Source: Terricaulis silvestris
GTDB taxonomy: Bacteria; Pseudomonadota; Alphaproteobacteria; Caulobacterales; Aquidulcibacteraceae
Assembly: GCF_009792355.1 (NCBI RefSeq)
Contig: NZ_CP047045.1
Location: forward strand, 1,576,501 to 1,640,500
Reading direction: 5' to 3'
Length of the DNA stretch: 64,000 nucleotides
The notes under the pieces were generated by a model. It saw only the letters and a list, made by a program, of their open reading frames with translations, was not told the origin of the DNA and did no database searches. The position numbers and the translations under genes were made by a program. Positions 31,605-40,928 of the stretch are shown in pieces; position 1 is the first letter of the stretch, and each line of letters begins with the position of its first letter.

Positions 31605-32108
31605 TTGAAAGCGATAGCCGGATTCATATTGGCAGCGTCCACGTTGCTGGCGGCAGCTTGCAGTCAGTCGGTCGAGGAAGTCTTACCGATCGAGACCATT
31701 CACTTGAATGTGCCGATTGAAACGCGCTCTGACTTCGTGCGTACACTTCGCGGTTATGCTGACGAAGGCGGTTACAGAGTGGGAATTCGCACCGGATCAA
31801 CGTCGCGATGGGGAGAACCGCTCGATTTCGAACTGCGCCGCCGTGATTTCTCAATCCTTGGGCATTGCGTCCTGCTCGATGGCGCCCCGAGCGGAATAAT
31901 CGTGGCGGACGGTAGACCTCAGATAGATGCGGCAATCGATCCGGAGATGTTTGAGGTCTCATTCTATCCGGGCAACCAGGGTCGCAGTGATGCGCAGTAC
32001 TCCGCGATGATTGACCGGTTTGTCGGTCGAGTGGATGCCCTGGAAGGAGTCGAGGTCGTCACAGGCGAAGGCCCTCAGTTTGCGACTGGTGCCACGGGTG
32101 AGGATTGA
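31605..32108 (+). CDS. hypothetical lipoprotein overlapping tRNA-Thr
   Basis: 167 residues from a TTG at 31605, chosen because AGGTGG (31594-31599) precedes it; a GTG at 31596 is the alternative. The signal peptide ends LLAAAC (Cys about 19). The rest has no motif I recognise; it is beta-rich with FELRRRDFSILGHCVLLDG. Codon use is unlike the neighbours, with AGA, GGA and ATA appearing and lower GC overall. Its last 22 bases overlap the 3' end of the tRNA-Thr gene on the opposite strand, so the final residues (about GATGED) are encoded by tRNA sequence. This suggests a gene acquired or truncated at a tRNA. Existence as a gene is likely, function unknown. Confidence 0.6.
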   Translation: MKAIAGFILAASTLLAAACSQSVEEVLPIETIHLNVPIETRSDFVRTLRGYADEGGYRVGIRTGSTSRWGEPLDFELRRRDFSILGHCVLLDGAPSGIIVADGRPQIDAAIDPEMFEVSFYPGNQGRSDAQYSAMIDRFVGRVDALEGVEVVTGEGPQFATGATGED

Positions 32109-32161
32109 ACTCACGACCTCACCCTTACCAAGGGTGCGCTCTACCACTGAGCTACCGCGGC
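32087..32161 (-). tRNA. tRNA-Thr (GGT anticodon)
   Basis: Read on the minus strand: acceptor GCCGCGG pairs with CCGTGGC, D-arm TAGCTCAGTGGTAGAGC, anticodon stem CACCC/GGGTG with loop TTGGTAA (anticodon GGT), T-arm GTGAG-TTCAATC-CTCAC, discriminator A and an encoded CCA (32087-32089). All stems pair, with one G-T in the acceptor. It lies between a lipoprotein gene (overlapping its 3' end) and a small gene ahead of murA. The 164 bases from 32162 to 32325 hold its promoter region and no further gene that I can see. Confidence 0.96.
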
Positions 32162-32325
32162 GTTGCCAGGAGCGGCGAGGCCCAGCGGGCCGCCGTCGAG
32201 ACCGGGGCTTCTAGCCCGCGTCGCCGGGCGATGGAAGCCCGGCGCGGCGGGGCGCCGCAGACGCCGTCTTGCGGTCACGCATGTCCGTCCGCAGGATGCG
32301 CCAGAGACCGGATCGAATCGCGCCC

Positions 32326-32439
32326 ATGACCACCAAGCCGCCGCCCGCGAACCCGCGTGACAAGCGTCTCGCCGAAGCGTTGAAACGCAACATCGGCCGC
32401 CGCAAAGCCGCGCAAAAGCCGGATCAACGCAAGAAGTAG
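32326..32439 (+). CDS. small basic conserved hypothetical protein upstream of murA
   Basis: 37 residues, beginning [19 protein letters not shown] and ending in a Lys/Arg-rich tail with [12 protein letters not shown]. Very basic with no hydrophobic segment. Similar short NPRDxRLAxAL-type proteins are, from memory, common just ahead of murA in alphaproteobacteria. The gene lies 83 bases before murA on the same strand. Possibly a nucleic-acid or ribosome-associated peptide, but that is a guess from charge alone. Confidence 0.65.
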   Translation: MTTKPPPANPRDKRLAEALKRNIGRRKAAQKPDQRKK

Positions 32440-32522
32440 CGCGGCCGCTTGGGCTCGCCTTGCTTAGGCCCGGTCCGCACCCCATAACGCGCGCTTGGGG
32501 CCGGGGCCGACGAAAGCACTTC

Positions 32523-33802
<1,280 letters not shown>

Positions 33803-33803
<1 letters not shown>

Positions 33804-34240
33804 TGAGCGGCTTGCTGAAACTGATGGCCGAAGACGCCGCCGATTTGGAAATCATCGGCGCGGCGGTGCAAGACGCGTTGGTGCGCGTCGGCGAGATCAA
33901 TGTTGATAAGCGCGCGCGTCGTTTCGCCATGCTCATCAGCCGCTTTCGTTGGGAAGAAGCCGGCGCCACCGGCCCCTTCGAGCGCATCCGCGCAGCACTT
34001 TCATTCGAAAGCGTGCTCGGCATCAAAAGCCGCAAAGTTCGCCTCGATTCCAAGGAAGCGCTCGCCTCGCTCCTCTCCGTTTCGTTCACGCCCGCCGAAG
34101 AACCACCCGGCGGCATCGTCCGCCTCGTCCTCGCCGGCGGCGGTGAAATCGAACTTGAGGTCGAGTGCCTCGACGCTTTGCTGATGGATCTCGGCGCCAC
34201 CTGGCAAACCCCGCGCCGCCCCGATCACGAAAAGGCATGA
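33803..34240 (+). CDS. DUF2948 family protein
   Basis: 145 residues. Typical DUF2948 features are EDAADLEIIGAAVQDALVRV near the start, the SRFRWEE segment and the late VECLDALLMDLGATWQTP. Found next to murA throughout alphaproteobacteria, function unknown. Overlaps murA by one base and the UPF0262 gene by four. In the remembered gene order hisD follows this gene; here it does not. Confidence 0.9.
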
Positions 34241-34713
34241 GCGAGGAGCGCAACCGCCTCGCCGACGTCACGCTCGACGAAGCCTCGCTCGCGCCTGCTT
34301 CGCCCGACGCCGAACACGAACGCCGCATCGCGCTGTTCGATCTGAAAGAGAGCAATTCCTTCGTCGTCATCGGCGAAGATCGCGGCCCCTACCTGTTGAC
34401 GCTCGCAATGTCCGACGGGCGTCTCGCGTTCGACGTTGCAGTGGAAGCCGGCGAGCGCGTCATCCTGCATCACATGCCGATGTCTGCGCTGCGCAAGATG
34501 ATCAAAGACTACTTGATGATCTGCGACAGCTACCAGAACGCCATCCGCAACGCGTCGCCCATGCAGATCGAAGCGATCGACATGGGCCGTCGCGGTCTCC
34601 ACAACGAAGCCGCCGAAGTTCTGCAAGATTCCCTGCAAGAGCGCATAACCATCGACCTCGAAACCGCACGGCGCCTGTTCACGCTGGTCTGCGCACTCCA
34701 TGTGCGGAGCTAA
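34237..34713 (+). CDS. UPF0262 family protein
   Basis: 158 residues from the ATG at 34237 in an ATGA overlap; the frame open from 34165 is ignored. Family markers are RNRLADVTLDE at the N-terminus, HHMPMSALRKMIKDYLMIC in the middle and IEAIDMGRRGLHNEAAEVL towards the end. Function unknown, alphaproteobacterial. Cytosolic by composition. Constant neighbour of the small phosphatase and infA. Confidence 0.92.
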   Translation: MSEERNRLADVTLDEASLAPASPDAEHERRIALFDLKESNSFVVIGEDRGPYLLTLAMSDGRLAFDVAVEAGERVILHHMPMSALRKMIKDYLMICDSYQNAIRNASPMQIEAIDMGRRGLHNEAAEVLQDSLQERITIDLETARRLFTLVCALHVRS

Positions 34714-34718
34714 AGCTC

Positions 34719-35174
34719 GTGTCGGGGGTATTGCCGGCGTCGGTGCTGTTTGCGTGCACGCACAACATCATCCGCTCGCCCATGGCCGCTGGCCTGATGC
34801 AACTCCAATTCGGCACGCTGGTCCGCGTCGATAGCGTCGGCGTACGCCCCGGCGAGGAACTCTCCACCATGGCCGCCTTCGTCATGGATGAAGCTGGCAT
34901 CGACATCTCGCGCCAGCGCCCAAAGGGCCTCGACGCCTTCGGCGAGTATTACGACGACGGCCCGTTCGACCTCATCGTCACGCTCAGTCCCGAAGCGCAC
35001 CACACCCTGCTGGACCAGATTCCCCAGCTGGGTGCGGCCGCCGAGTACTGGCCGACTTTCGACCCCTCCCTGGCGGAAGGCTCACGCGATCAGGTTCTTA
35101 TGGAATACCGCGCGGTTCGGGACGGTCTGGCCAAAAGGATCGCCCAGCGCTTCGTCCGCCCATCGACGGGCTAA
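34719..35174 (+). CDS. low-molecular-weight phosphatase / ArsC-like protein
   Basis: 151 residues from a GTG at 34719. The P-loop CTHNIIRSP at Cys13 fits CX5RS, the signature of low-molecular-weight tyrosine phosphatases and thioredoxin-coupled arsenate reductases. The usual DP acid late in the fold is not obvious. A GLDAFGEYYDDGPFDLIVTL region follows mid-protein. Context is housekeeping (UPF0262 and infA), so a role in arsenic resistance is unlikely. Six bases separate it from UPF0262. Confidence 0.82.
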   Translation: MSGVLPASVLFACTHNIIRSPMAAGLMQLQFGTLVRVDSVGVRPGEELSTMAAFVMDEAGIDISRQRPKGLDAFGEYYDDGPFDLIVTLSPEAHHTLLDQIPQLGAAAEYWPTFDPSLAEGSRDQVLMEYRAVRDGLAKRIAQRFVRPSTG

Positions 35175-35220
35175 GCTGGCCCCCCTATAAGGCCCCCGCC
35201 GTGCCGATTCAGGAGAAAGA

Positions 35221-35439
35221 ATGGCCAAGGAAGAACTATTGGAATTCGCGGGAACCGTGGTTGAGCTACTGCCCAACGCGACGTTCCTGGTGAAGCTCGA
35301 GAACGACCACGAGATCATCGCCCACACCGCCGGCAAGATGCGCAAGAACCGCATCCGCGTTCTGGCCGGGGATAAGGTGCTGGTTGAGATGACCCCGTAT
35401 GATCTGACCAAGGGTCGGATCACGTACAGATTCAAGTAA
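35221..35439 (+). CDS. infA: translation initiation factor IF-1
   Basis: 72 residues, full length. A single S1/OB domain with [39 protein letters not shown] and [12 protein letters not shown]. Binds the 30S A site during initiation. AGGAGA about ten bases upstream is a good ribosome site. Stop overlaps the SDR start by one base. Confidence 0.98.
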   Translation: MAKEELLEFAGTVVELLPNATFLVKLENDHEIIAHTAGKMRKNRIRVLAGDKVLVEMTPYDLTKGRITYRFK

Positions 35440-36311
35440 TGGCATCAGGCTCACTCGATCGCGCCGTCGTTGTCACCGGCGCCAGCACCGGCATCGGCCG
35501 GGCCGCCGTCACGAAAGCCGTGCGGGAGGGCGCTCACGTCTTCGCCAGCGTCCGCAAGCAAACCGACGCTGACGCACTGCAAGCCGAGTTCGCTGACGCC
35601 GTCACCCCGCTCATCTTTGACGTCGCCGACGAAGCCGCCGTCCGCGCTGGCGCCGCGCAAGTGGCCGCCGCGCTGGGCAACCGCAAGCTGTTCGGCCTCG
35701 TCAACAATGCCGGCATCGCCGTGCCTGGCCCGTTGCTGCATCTCGACACCGACGACATGCGCCGTCAGTTCGAGATCAACGTGTTCGGCGTCCACACCGT
35801 CACGCGCGCCTTCGCCGATCTGCTCGGCGCCGAGGAGAGCCGCACCGGCAATCCCGGCCGTATCGTGATGATCTCGTCCGTCGGCGGTCAAAACGGCGCG
35901 CCGTTCGTTGGGCCTTACGCGTCATCGAAGTTCGCCATCGAGGGCTATTCGCAATCGTTGCGCCGCGAACTCATGCTCTACGGCATCGACGTCATCGTCA
36001 TCGGCCCCGGCGCTATCGCCACGCCGATCTGGGACAAGGCTGAAGGCGAAGACCTGAAGCGCTTCTCCAACACCAAGTACGCGCCGATGGTGGAACGCGT
36101 CGCCGACTACATGCTGAGCCAAGGAAAAAAAGGTCTGCCGGCGTCCGACGTAGGCGACCTGATCTGGTTCTGTCTCAGCGATCCTAAGCCCAAGACGCGC
36201 TACCACATCCTGCGCAATCCCTTCATGGACCGCACACTGCCGCGGCTTATGAACCCGCGCTTAGTGGACCGTATCATCGCTGACCGCCTGGGCTTCCCGA
36301 AGCGCCCATGA
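35439..36311 (+). CDS. short-chain dehydrogenase/reductase (classical SDR)
   Basis: 290 residues. Rossmann motif [17 protein letters not shown] near residue 10, [11 protein letters not shown], catalytic Ser in [10 protein letters not shown], and the active-site Tyr-x-x-x-Lys in [19 protein letters not shown](P)-dependent oxidoreductase with unknown substrate. It sits between infA and maf, where many relatives have nothing, so it is probably a lineage-specific insertion. Overlaps both neighbours by one and four bases. Confidence 0.92.
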   Translation: MASGSLDRAVVVTGASTGIGRAAVTKAVREGAHVFASVRKQTDADALQAEFADAVTPLIFDVADEAAVRAGAAQVAAALGNRKLFGLVNNAGIAVPGPLLHLDTDDMRRQFEINVFGVHTVTRAFADLLGAEESRTGNPGRIVMISSVGGQNGAPFVGPYASSKFAIEGYSQSLRRELMLYGIDVIVIGPGAIATPIWDKAEGEDLKRFSNTKYAPMVERVADYMLSQGKKGLPASDVGDLIWFCLSDPKPKTRYHILRNPFMDRTLPRLMNPRLVDRIIADRLGFPKRP

Positions 36312-36862
36312 CGCGTCTTGTGCTGGCGAGCGCGAGCCCGCGCCGTCTGGCGCTCTTAGCGCAGATCGGGATCACACCCGACGAAGTCGTCGCCACCTAC
36401 ATCGATGAAACCCCTCTCAAAGGCGAAACCCCACGCTTGCTCGCGCTCCGCCTCGCGCGCGCAAAAGCCGAAGCGGTGAACGCCGACAACGCCATCATCC
36501 TCGCCGCTGACACCGTCGTCGCCGTTGGTCGCCGCCTTTTGCCCAAAACCGAAACCGAACAACATGCGCGCGAGTGCTTGGCACTACTCTCCGGCCGCTC
36601 GCATCGCGTGCTCACCGGCGTCGCGGTGAAGGCCAAGGGCGTTACACGCACGCGCCTCGCGGAAGCCCGCGTCGCCTTCAAGCGCCTCAGCGCGCAAGAA
36701 ATCGACGCCTACATCGCCAGCAACGAATGGCAGGGCAAAGCCGGCGGTTACGCCATTCAGGGCCTGGCCGCGCGCTACGTCACCAGCGTCATCGGCTCCT
36801 ACACCGCCATCGTCGGCCTGCCGCTCTACGAGACGGCAAACCTTCTCGAGTCCGCGCGATGA
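36308..36862 (+). CDS. maf: Maf-like nucleoside triphosphate pyrophosphatase
   Basis: 184 residues. [17 protein letters not shown] at the N-terminus, [13 protein letters not shown] with the metal-binding Asp, and the [16 protein letters not shown] segment that positions the Maf base-specific residues. Hydrolyses non-canonical or modified nucleotides (dTTP/UTP or m7GTP type) and is associated with septum formation. Start and stop both overlap neighbours by four bases in the coupled infA-maf-RNase-yacG run. Confidence 0.95.
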   Translation: MTRLVLASASPRRLALLAQIGITPDEVVATYIDETPLKGETPRLLALRLARAKAEAVNADNAIILAADTVVAVGRRLLPKTETEQHARECLALLSGRSHRVLTGVAVKAKGVTRTRLAEARVAFKRLSAQEIDAYIASNEWQGKAGGYAIQGLAARYVTSVIGSYTAIVGLPLYETANLLESAR

Positions 36863-37941
36863 GCGAACCGCTCGAAACCTGGATCGACGCCGCGATCGGC
36901 GAAACCCGCGAAGCGCTCGTGCGCGAAGGCAAGCCGATCGCGCTGCGCGTTGCGCGCGCCAGCGACGAAGGCCGCCGCGCCCGCTGGGGCGAGCTTTATT
37001 GTGCGCGCGTTCGTGAAGTGGATAAACGCCGTCGCGGCGCCTACCTCGATCTCGGCCTCCGCGATCAACAGGGCTTCCTACCCCTCGGCGACGACGGTCG
37101 CGTCCGCATGCGCAAAGAGCGCGTCGTCTTGCACGAAGGCCAAGGCGTCATCGTCGCCGTCACCCGCGAAGCCGCGCGCACCAAGAACCCGGTGCTCGAC
37201 CTCAGCGAAATCGGCCACGATGGTGAAGCCCCGCACCGCATCGGCCAACACGAATGCGACAGCGAACTCATCCTCGCCCGCGCCGCCGATCCCGCCATCC
37301 GCGCCAAGCTCGATGCGTCAATCGAAGACTCTCTCGCCCGCACCGCGCCCATTCCCGGCGGCGGCGCGCTCACCATCGAACCCACATCTGCGCTCGTCGC
37401 CATCGATGTCGACGCCGGCGGCCGCGCCGGCTCCGGCGATCCCGAACGCTTTGCGCTCGATCTCAACGTCGCCGCCGCAATCGAAGCCGCCCGCCAGATC
37501 AGGCTCCGCAATCTCGCCGGCATCATCGCCATTGATTTCGTGTCGATGCGCGCCAAATCGCATGGAAAGCAATTGGAGGAGGCCGTGCGCCAAGCCTTCG
37601 CCGGCGATCCGTGGAGCATTCAGTTCGGCGCGCTCTCCCGCTTCGGCGTGTTCGATCTCGCCCGCGCGCAACTCCGCACGCCGCTGCACGAACAACTCCG
37701 CGACGTGGACGGCCGCCTCAGCACCGAAACCGTAGCGTTGATGGCGCTCCGCGCCATCGAACGTGAAGGCCGCGCCCAGACCGGCCGCCAGATCGCCTGC
37801 ACAGTGTCACCGGATGTGAAAGCCTGGCTCGACGCCGCCGAGATCGATTGGCGCGCGCAGCTCTCCAATTCCATCGGCATGCGCTGGACGCTCGACGCCC
37901 AACCCGGCCCGCGCGACCGCATCGATGCGAGAGCGCTATGA
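36859..37941 (+). CDS. ribonuclease E/G family protein
   Basis: 360 residues from the ATG at 36859. S1-like region with [20 protein letters not shown], then the RNase E/G catalytic core with [12 protein letters not shown] (metal Asp) and [10 protein letters not shown]. It stops where RNase G ends and lacks the Zn-link CPxCxG and the long RNase E tail, so it is shorter than either family member. Processes RNA 5' ends in the cytoplasm, if active. Overlaps maf and yacG by four bases each, an alphaproteobacterial arrangement. Dimerisation without the Zn-link is unclear. Confidence 0.85.
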   Translation: MSEPLETWIDAAIGETREALVREGKPIALRVARASDEGRRARWGELYCARVREVDKRRRGAYLDLGLRDQQGFLPLGDDGRVRMRKERVVLHEGQGVIVAVTREAARTKNPVLDLSEIGHDGEAPHRIGQHECDSELILARAADPAIRAKLDASIEDSLARTAPIPGGGALTIEPTSALVAIDVDAGGRAGSGDPERFALDLNVAAAIEAARQIRLRNLAGIIAIDFVSMRAKSHGKQLEEAVRQAFAGDPWSIQFGALSRFGVFDLARAQLRTPLHEQLRDVDGRLSTETVALMALRAIEREGRAQTGRQIACTVSPDVKAWLDAAEIDWRAQLSNSIGMRWTLDAQPGPRDRIDARAL

Positions 37942-38120
37942 GCAAGTGCGCCATCTGCGGCAAGCCGCAGGACCCAAAGTTCAAACCGTTCTGCTCAAAG
38001 CGCTGCGCCGACGTCGATCTGAACCGTTGGTTCTCCGGCGGTTACGCTATCCCAGCCATGGAAGAAGACGATCCGGACGGCGAAGCGCCGGACCCGCGCA
38101 GCGAGCGCGGCGAGACGTGA
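37938..38120 (+). CDS. yacG: DNA gyrase inhibitor YacG, zinc-finger protein
   Basis: 60 residues from the ATG at 37938. Four zinc-binding Cys at 4, 7, 19 and 23 (SKCAICGK and PFCSKRCADVDL), then the conserved WFSGGYAIP. YacG binds GyrB and blocks DNA binding. The acidic tail is normal. Coupled to the RNase gene upstream and to the next membrane protein gene by four-base overlaps. Confidence 0.95.
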   Translation: MSKCAICGKPQDPKFKPFCSKRCADVDLNRWFSGGYAIPAMEEDDPDGEAPDPRSERGET

Positions 38121-38713
38121 GCCTGGAGATTATCCTCAGCGCACTCGGCATCGCCATCGGTGGCATCGCCATCGTGTTCGCGCTGATTGCGCTCGCGCCC
38201 GCGCGCACGTTGCTCGAACTCGACAGCGCCAAGGGCCTCGCTCACATGCGCGTACGCCCGCTTTGGGGTCTCGCTGCCGAAACCGAGTTCATCCGCAACC
38301 GCGGCAACACCAAGAAAAGCCGCGTCGGAAGCTTGCTGAAGCGCATCCGTGAGCTCCCGCGCATGGCTCACGCCGCGCTGATCGCGCCGAAGCTCGTCGC
38401 GCCCGCGCGGCAATTGCTCCGCGACATCGGCGCACTAAAGCCCAAGGCCAGCACCATCGTGGTATTCGTCAACGCTGGTCACCCGATGGCCAATCTGGTG
38501 ATTGAAGTTGCGCAAGGGCTGAAGGCGACGTCACCACTCGGCTTCGAAATCCGCACCCGCGAAGGCCTCGGCCTCGATCTCACCGCCCACATCGAAGCCA
38601 ACGCCTCGCCGCTCACGCTCTGGAGCGTCTATCGCCGCTTTCGCACCGAGCCGAACGTCCTGGAATTCCTGCGCCGCCTGCGCAAGGAGAGCGAGCCTAA
38701 GCCGCCGAGATAA
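38117..38713 (+). CDS. hypothetical protein with one N-terminal membrane helix
   Basis: 198 residues from a GTG at 38117 overlapping the yacG stop. Helix at about residues 5-27 (ILSALGIAIGGIAIVFALIA), then a soluble region with many Arg/Lys and a VFVNAGHPMANLVIEVAQGL segment. No recognised domain. Co-translated with yacG. The 3' end overlaps the converging 95-residue gene by 17 bases. Confidence 0.65.
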   Translation: MSLEIILSALGIAIGGIAIVFALIALAPARTLLELDSAKGLAHMRVRPLWGLAAETEFIRNRGNTKKSRVGSLLKRIRELPRMAHAALIAPKLVAPARQLLRDIGALKPKASTIVVFVNAGHPMANLVIEVAQGLKATSPLGFEIRTREGLGLDLTAHIEANASPLTLWSVYRRFRTEPNVLEFLRRLRKESEPKPPR

Positions 38714-38984
38714 ACACCGTGAACGGCTGCGGCTCGCGCCCGGCGTCCTCCGCCATGTGCAGCGAACCGATCGCGACCACCGTCTTCATGTCCTTGTTCT
38801 TCACCACGCCATTGAGTTCGTATTCGACATGCCCGCGCGTGAACACTTCGCGGTCAGCGTGCTCGAAGAACGCCGCCACGACATCGTCCGCCGGCCGGCT
38901 CATCAGGTCGTCGCGGTGTTCGAACTTGTAGGAACCTTCCGCGCCAGTCGCGGAATCCATCATGCGCGCGATATAGGTCGCCAT
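38697..38984 (-). CDS. conserved hypothetical protein, 95 residues
   Basis: Start taken at the ATG at 38984 (MATYIARMMDSATG), which has GAGAGG upstream on its strand; the frame extends to 39026 without support. Soluble alpha/beta protein with HVEYELNGVVKNKDMKTVVA. No family recognised. It is convergent with the preceding gene. Nothing else is seen in 38985-39043 before the palindromic repeat. Confidence 0.6.
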   Translation of the reverse strand: MATYIARMMDSATGAEGSYKFEHRDDLMSRPADDVVAAFFEHADREVFTRGHVEYELNGVVKNKDMKTVVAIGSLHMAEDAGREPQPFTVFISAA

Positions 38985-39043
38985 CGGTGAGCCTCTCAAT
39001 GAAAGGGTCACGCCATAGCCGCGCAACGCGACAGCTCCGTGAC

Positions 39044-39143
39044 AATATGGACCGCCGGCGCCTCGCCGGCATACGGAGCTTCAACCGCCGACGCGATTGC
39101 AGGATGAGCGAAGAAGCCGGCGAGGGCGCCGGCGGTCCATATT
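39044..39143. repeat. long inverted repeat overlapping the xth stop codon
   Basis: Perfect 19-base arms AATATGGACCGCCGGCGCC (39044-39062) and its reverse complement (39125-39143), extended inward by TCGCCGGC / GCCGGCGA with one extra base. The right arm ends inside the xth stop codon (39142-39144). A related half-copy (gcgccggcgtcctcgccgg) occurs at 53345-53363. No T-run follows, so an intrinsic terminator is not clear. Confidence 0.85.
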
Positions 39144-39927
39144 AGTCCGCGAACGTCCCAATAATCGGCACGTGGTCGGACGCCTTCTCCATCGACCGCG
39201 CCTTCTTGTAGATATCGACGTTCTCCAGCGCGTCCGCCGCTTGCGGCGAGAGCAGGAGGTGATCGATGCGGATGCCGTTGTCGCGCTGCCAGGCGCCGGC
39301 TTGGTAGTCCCAGAACGTGTACTTATGCGCCGCGCCATCGGCCTGCATGTAGGCGTCCGTCAGCCCGATATTCTGCAGCGCGCGATAGGCGGCACGCGTC
39401 TCCGACTGAAATAGCGCATCCGTCACCCACGTCCGCGGATCGACGCAATCCACGTCGCGCGGGATCACGTTGTAATCGCCCGCAATCACGAAGCGCTCTT
39501 CCAGCGGCAGCAAAGATTGCAGATGCGTGCGCAGCGCTTCCATGAACTGCAGCTTGAACTGAAACTTCTCCGTCCCGATCGGATTGCCGTTCGGCGCGTA
39601 AATCGAAGCCACGCGCACCGGCCCGCCGGGCGCCGCAATCACTGCTTCAATGTAGCGTGAATGCTCATGCTCAAGGCCGGGAATGCCGCGCGTGAATTCC
39701 TCGATGCGATACTTCGAGAGAATGGCGACGCCGTTATAGCTCTTTTGCCCGAACGTCTCGACGTTGTAGCCCATCGCCTCGAACTCAAGCCGGGGGAAGC
39801 GCGGGTCTTCGCACTTGATCTCCTGGAGGCACCAAATGTCGGCGCCCACGTCCTCGAACACCTTCAGCGCCGTCGGCAGGCGCGCGAGGATGGAATTGAC
39901 GTTCCAGGCTGCAATCTTGAGGGCCAT
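39142..39927 (-). CDS. xth: exodeoxyribonuclease III
   Basis: 261 residues. AP-endonuclease fold with WNVNSILARLPT, catalytic Glu in CLQEIKCED, the SIYAPNGNPIG segment, GDYNVIPRDVD and the final catalytic DHVPIIGTF. Repairs abasic sites and removes 3' blocks in DNA. Length is normal. The last codons and the stop are partly formed by a palindromic repeat, which may mean the repeat supplied the present stop. Confidence 0.95.
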   Translation of the reverse strand: MALKIAAWNVNSILARLPTALKVFEDVGADIWCLQEIKCEDPRFPRLEFEAMGYNVETFGQKSYNGVAILSKYRIEEFTRGIPGLEHEHSRYIEAVIAAPGGPVRVASIYAPNGNPIGTEKFQFKLQFMEALRTHLQSLLPLEERFVIAGDYNVIPRDVDCVDPRTWVTDALFQSETRAAYRALQNIGLTDAYMQADGAAHKYTFWDYQAGAWQRDNGIRIDHLLLSPQAADALENVDIYKKARSMEKASDHVPIIGTFAD

Positions 39928-39958
39928 GCGCCCGCCTTAGCGGGCGTCGGGCTAGGGT

Positions 39959-40117
39959 TCAATTGCCAAACCAGAAGGCGCCAAGCGCAAGAAAGCCGAT
40001 CAGCACCAGAACGATCGACACCACCATGATGTAACGAACGTGCTGCGTCCCGGATTGCCCGGCGCGGGCCTCTTCGGCTTCCACTTCGACGTGGTCGCCA
40101 ACCTTATGGGCGGTCAT
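39959..40117 (-). CDS. small single-helix membrane protein
   Basis: 52 residues from the ATG at 40117 (MTAHKVGDHVEVE). An acidic N-terminal segment with EARAGQSGTQHVRYI precedes one C-terminal membrane helix (about 30-50). The layout matches short alphaproteobacterial membrane proteins of unknown function, with some likeness to aa3-type oxidase subunit IV, but no oxidase gene is nearby. It lies 31 bases upstream of xth on the same strand. Confidence 0.6.
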   Translation of the reverse strand: MTAHKVGDHVEVEAEEARAGQSGTQHVRYIMVVSIVLVLIGFLALGAFWFGN

Positions 40118-40207
40118 GGGCGTACTCCTTCGCCCCCGTTCTCGACAGTTTCCGCCTGTCGCAAGCCCAAGGGAAGCCAATTTCACGGCGCCGTGTTAGA
40201 AAGCGCC

Positions 40208-40540
40208 ATGACTGTAATCCTATGGGCCTTCACCTTGTTCCATGTGGCGGTAGGGCTGGCGAGCCTCGCCGCCGCCGTACGGTTGCTCACCCCGCAAGAA
40301 CGCGCGCACTGGCGCTCGACGGTAGCGCTTCTCGTCGCTGAGCTGCTGTGCTGGATTTACCCGATCGCTGCGTTCGTGAGCGTGAAGAGCGCCTGGGCCG
40401 CCAACGCAGCCGGGCACCCGTTCGCGATGATCATGCTGCTCGCACCAATCCTCTGGCTCGTGCTGATGGGCGTGATGTTCGCCATCGTGGACTTCGCGGA
40501 GGACGGCGTGTTGGGGAATGCGCGGGATAGGGGCGCGTAA
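40208..40540 (+). CDS. small integral membrane protein, unknown function
   Basis: 110 residues from the ATG at 40208 (MTVILWAFTLFHVAVG). Three to four hydrophobic helices, including VALLVAELLCWIYPIAAFVSV and MIMLLAPILWLVLMGVMFAI. No motif recognised. Its single-gene transcript starts in the 90-base gap after the divergent small membrane protein. Confidence 0.6.
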   Translation: MTVILWAFTLFHVAVGLASLAAAVRLLTPQERAHWRSTVALLVAELLCWIYPIAAFVSVKSAWAANAAGHPFAMIMLLAPILWLVLMGVMFAIVDFAEDGVLGNARDRGA

Positions 40541-40559
40541 GCGTAGCGCCGGTAGTTCG

Positions 40560-40928
40560 TCACGTCCGACGTCGCCACCTAGTGAAGAACGCAATTGCGT
40601 AGAGCAACGCTGAGATCGTCAAGAGAACCGCTAGACCGAAGATCACGAGGTTCACCTCGGCTCTCTGAGGAACGACGAAGCGACCAAGAAGGACGCCTGA
40701 GGTTACAAGCAATCCGCATATCGCCCACGGTATAGACAACAGCATATACGCCGTGGCGAGTTGAAGCGCGCCAGGTGTGGCGGAAGCCAAAATGAGTGAT
40801 CCCGGAACGAAGAACAACGCCGGCAAGAACACATAATGCTCAGGCAAGCCCGCGACATATATCGCGAGCCCGGTGAGGCAGAGCACGCCGCCCGCGACGT
40901 GTTGCAACCTCAAGCTTTTCGCCAACAT
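40560..40928 (-). CDS. small integral membrane protein, four helices
   Basis: 122 residues. Four hydrophobic segments covering most of the length, such as VAGGVLCLTGLAIYVAGL and LVIFGLAVLLTISALLYAI, and a short basic tail. Codon use includes AGA and ATA more than neighbouring genes. Its start overlaps the nitroreductase stop by one base (TGATG), so it follows that gene in an operon. Function unknown. Confidence 0.65.
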   Translation of the reverse strand: MLAKSLRLQHVAGGVLCLTGLAIYVAGLPEHYVFLPALFFVPGSLILASATPGALQLATAYMLLSIPWAICGLLVTSGVLLGRFVVPQRAEVNLVIFGLAVLLTISALLYAIAFFTRWRRRT

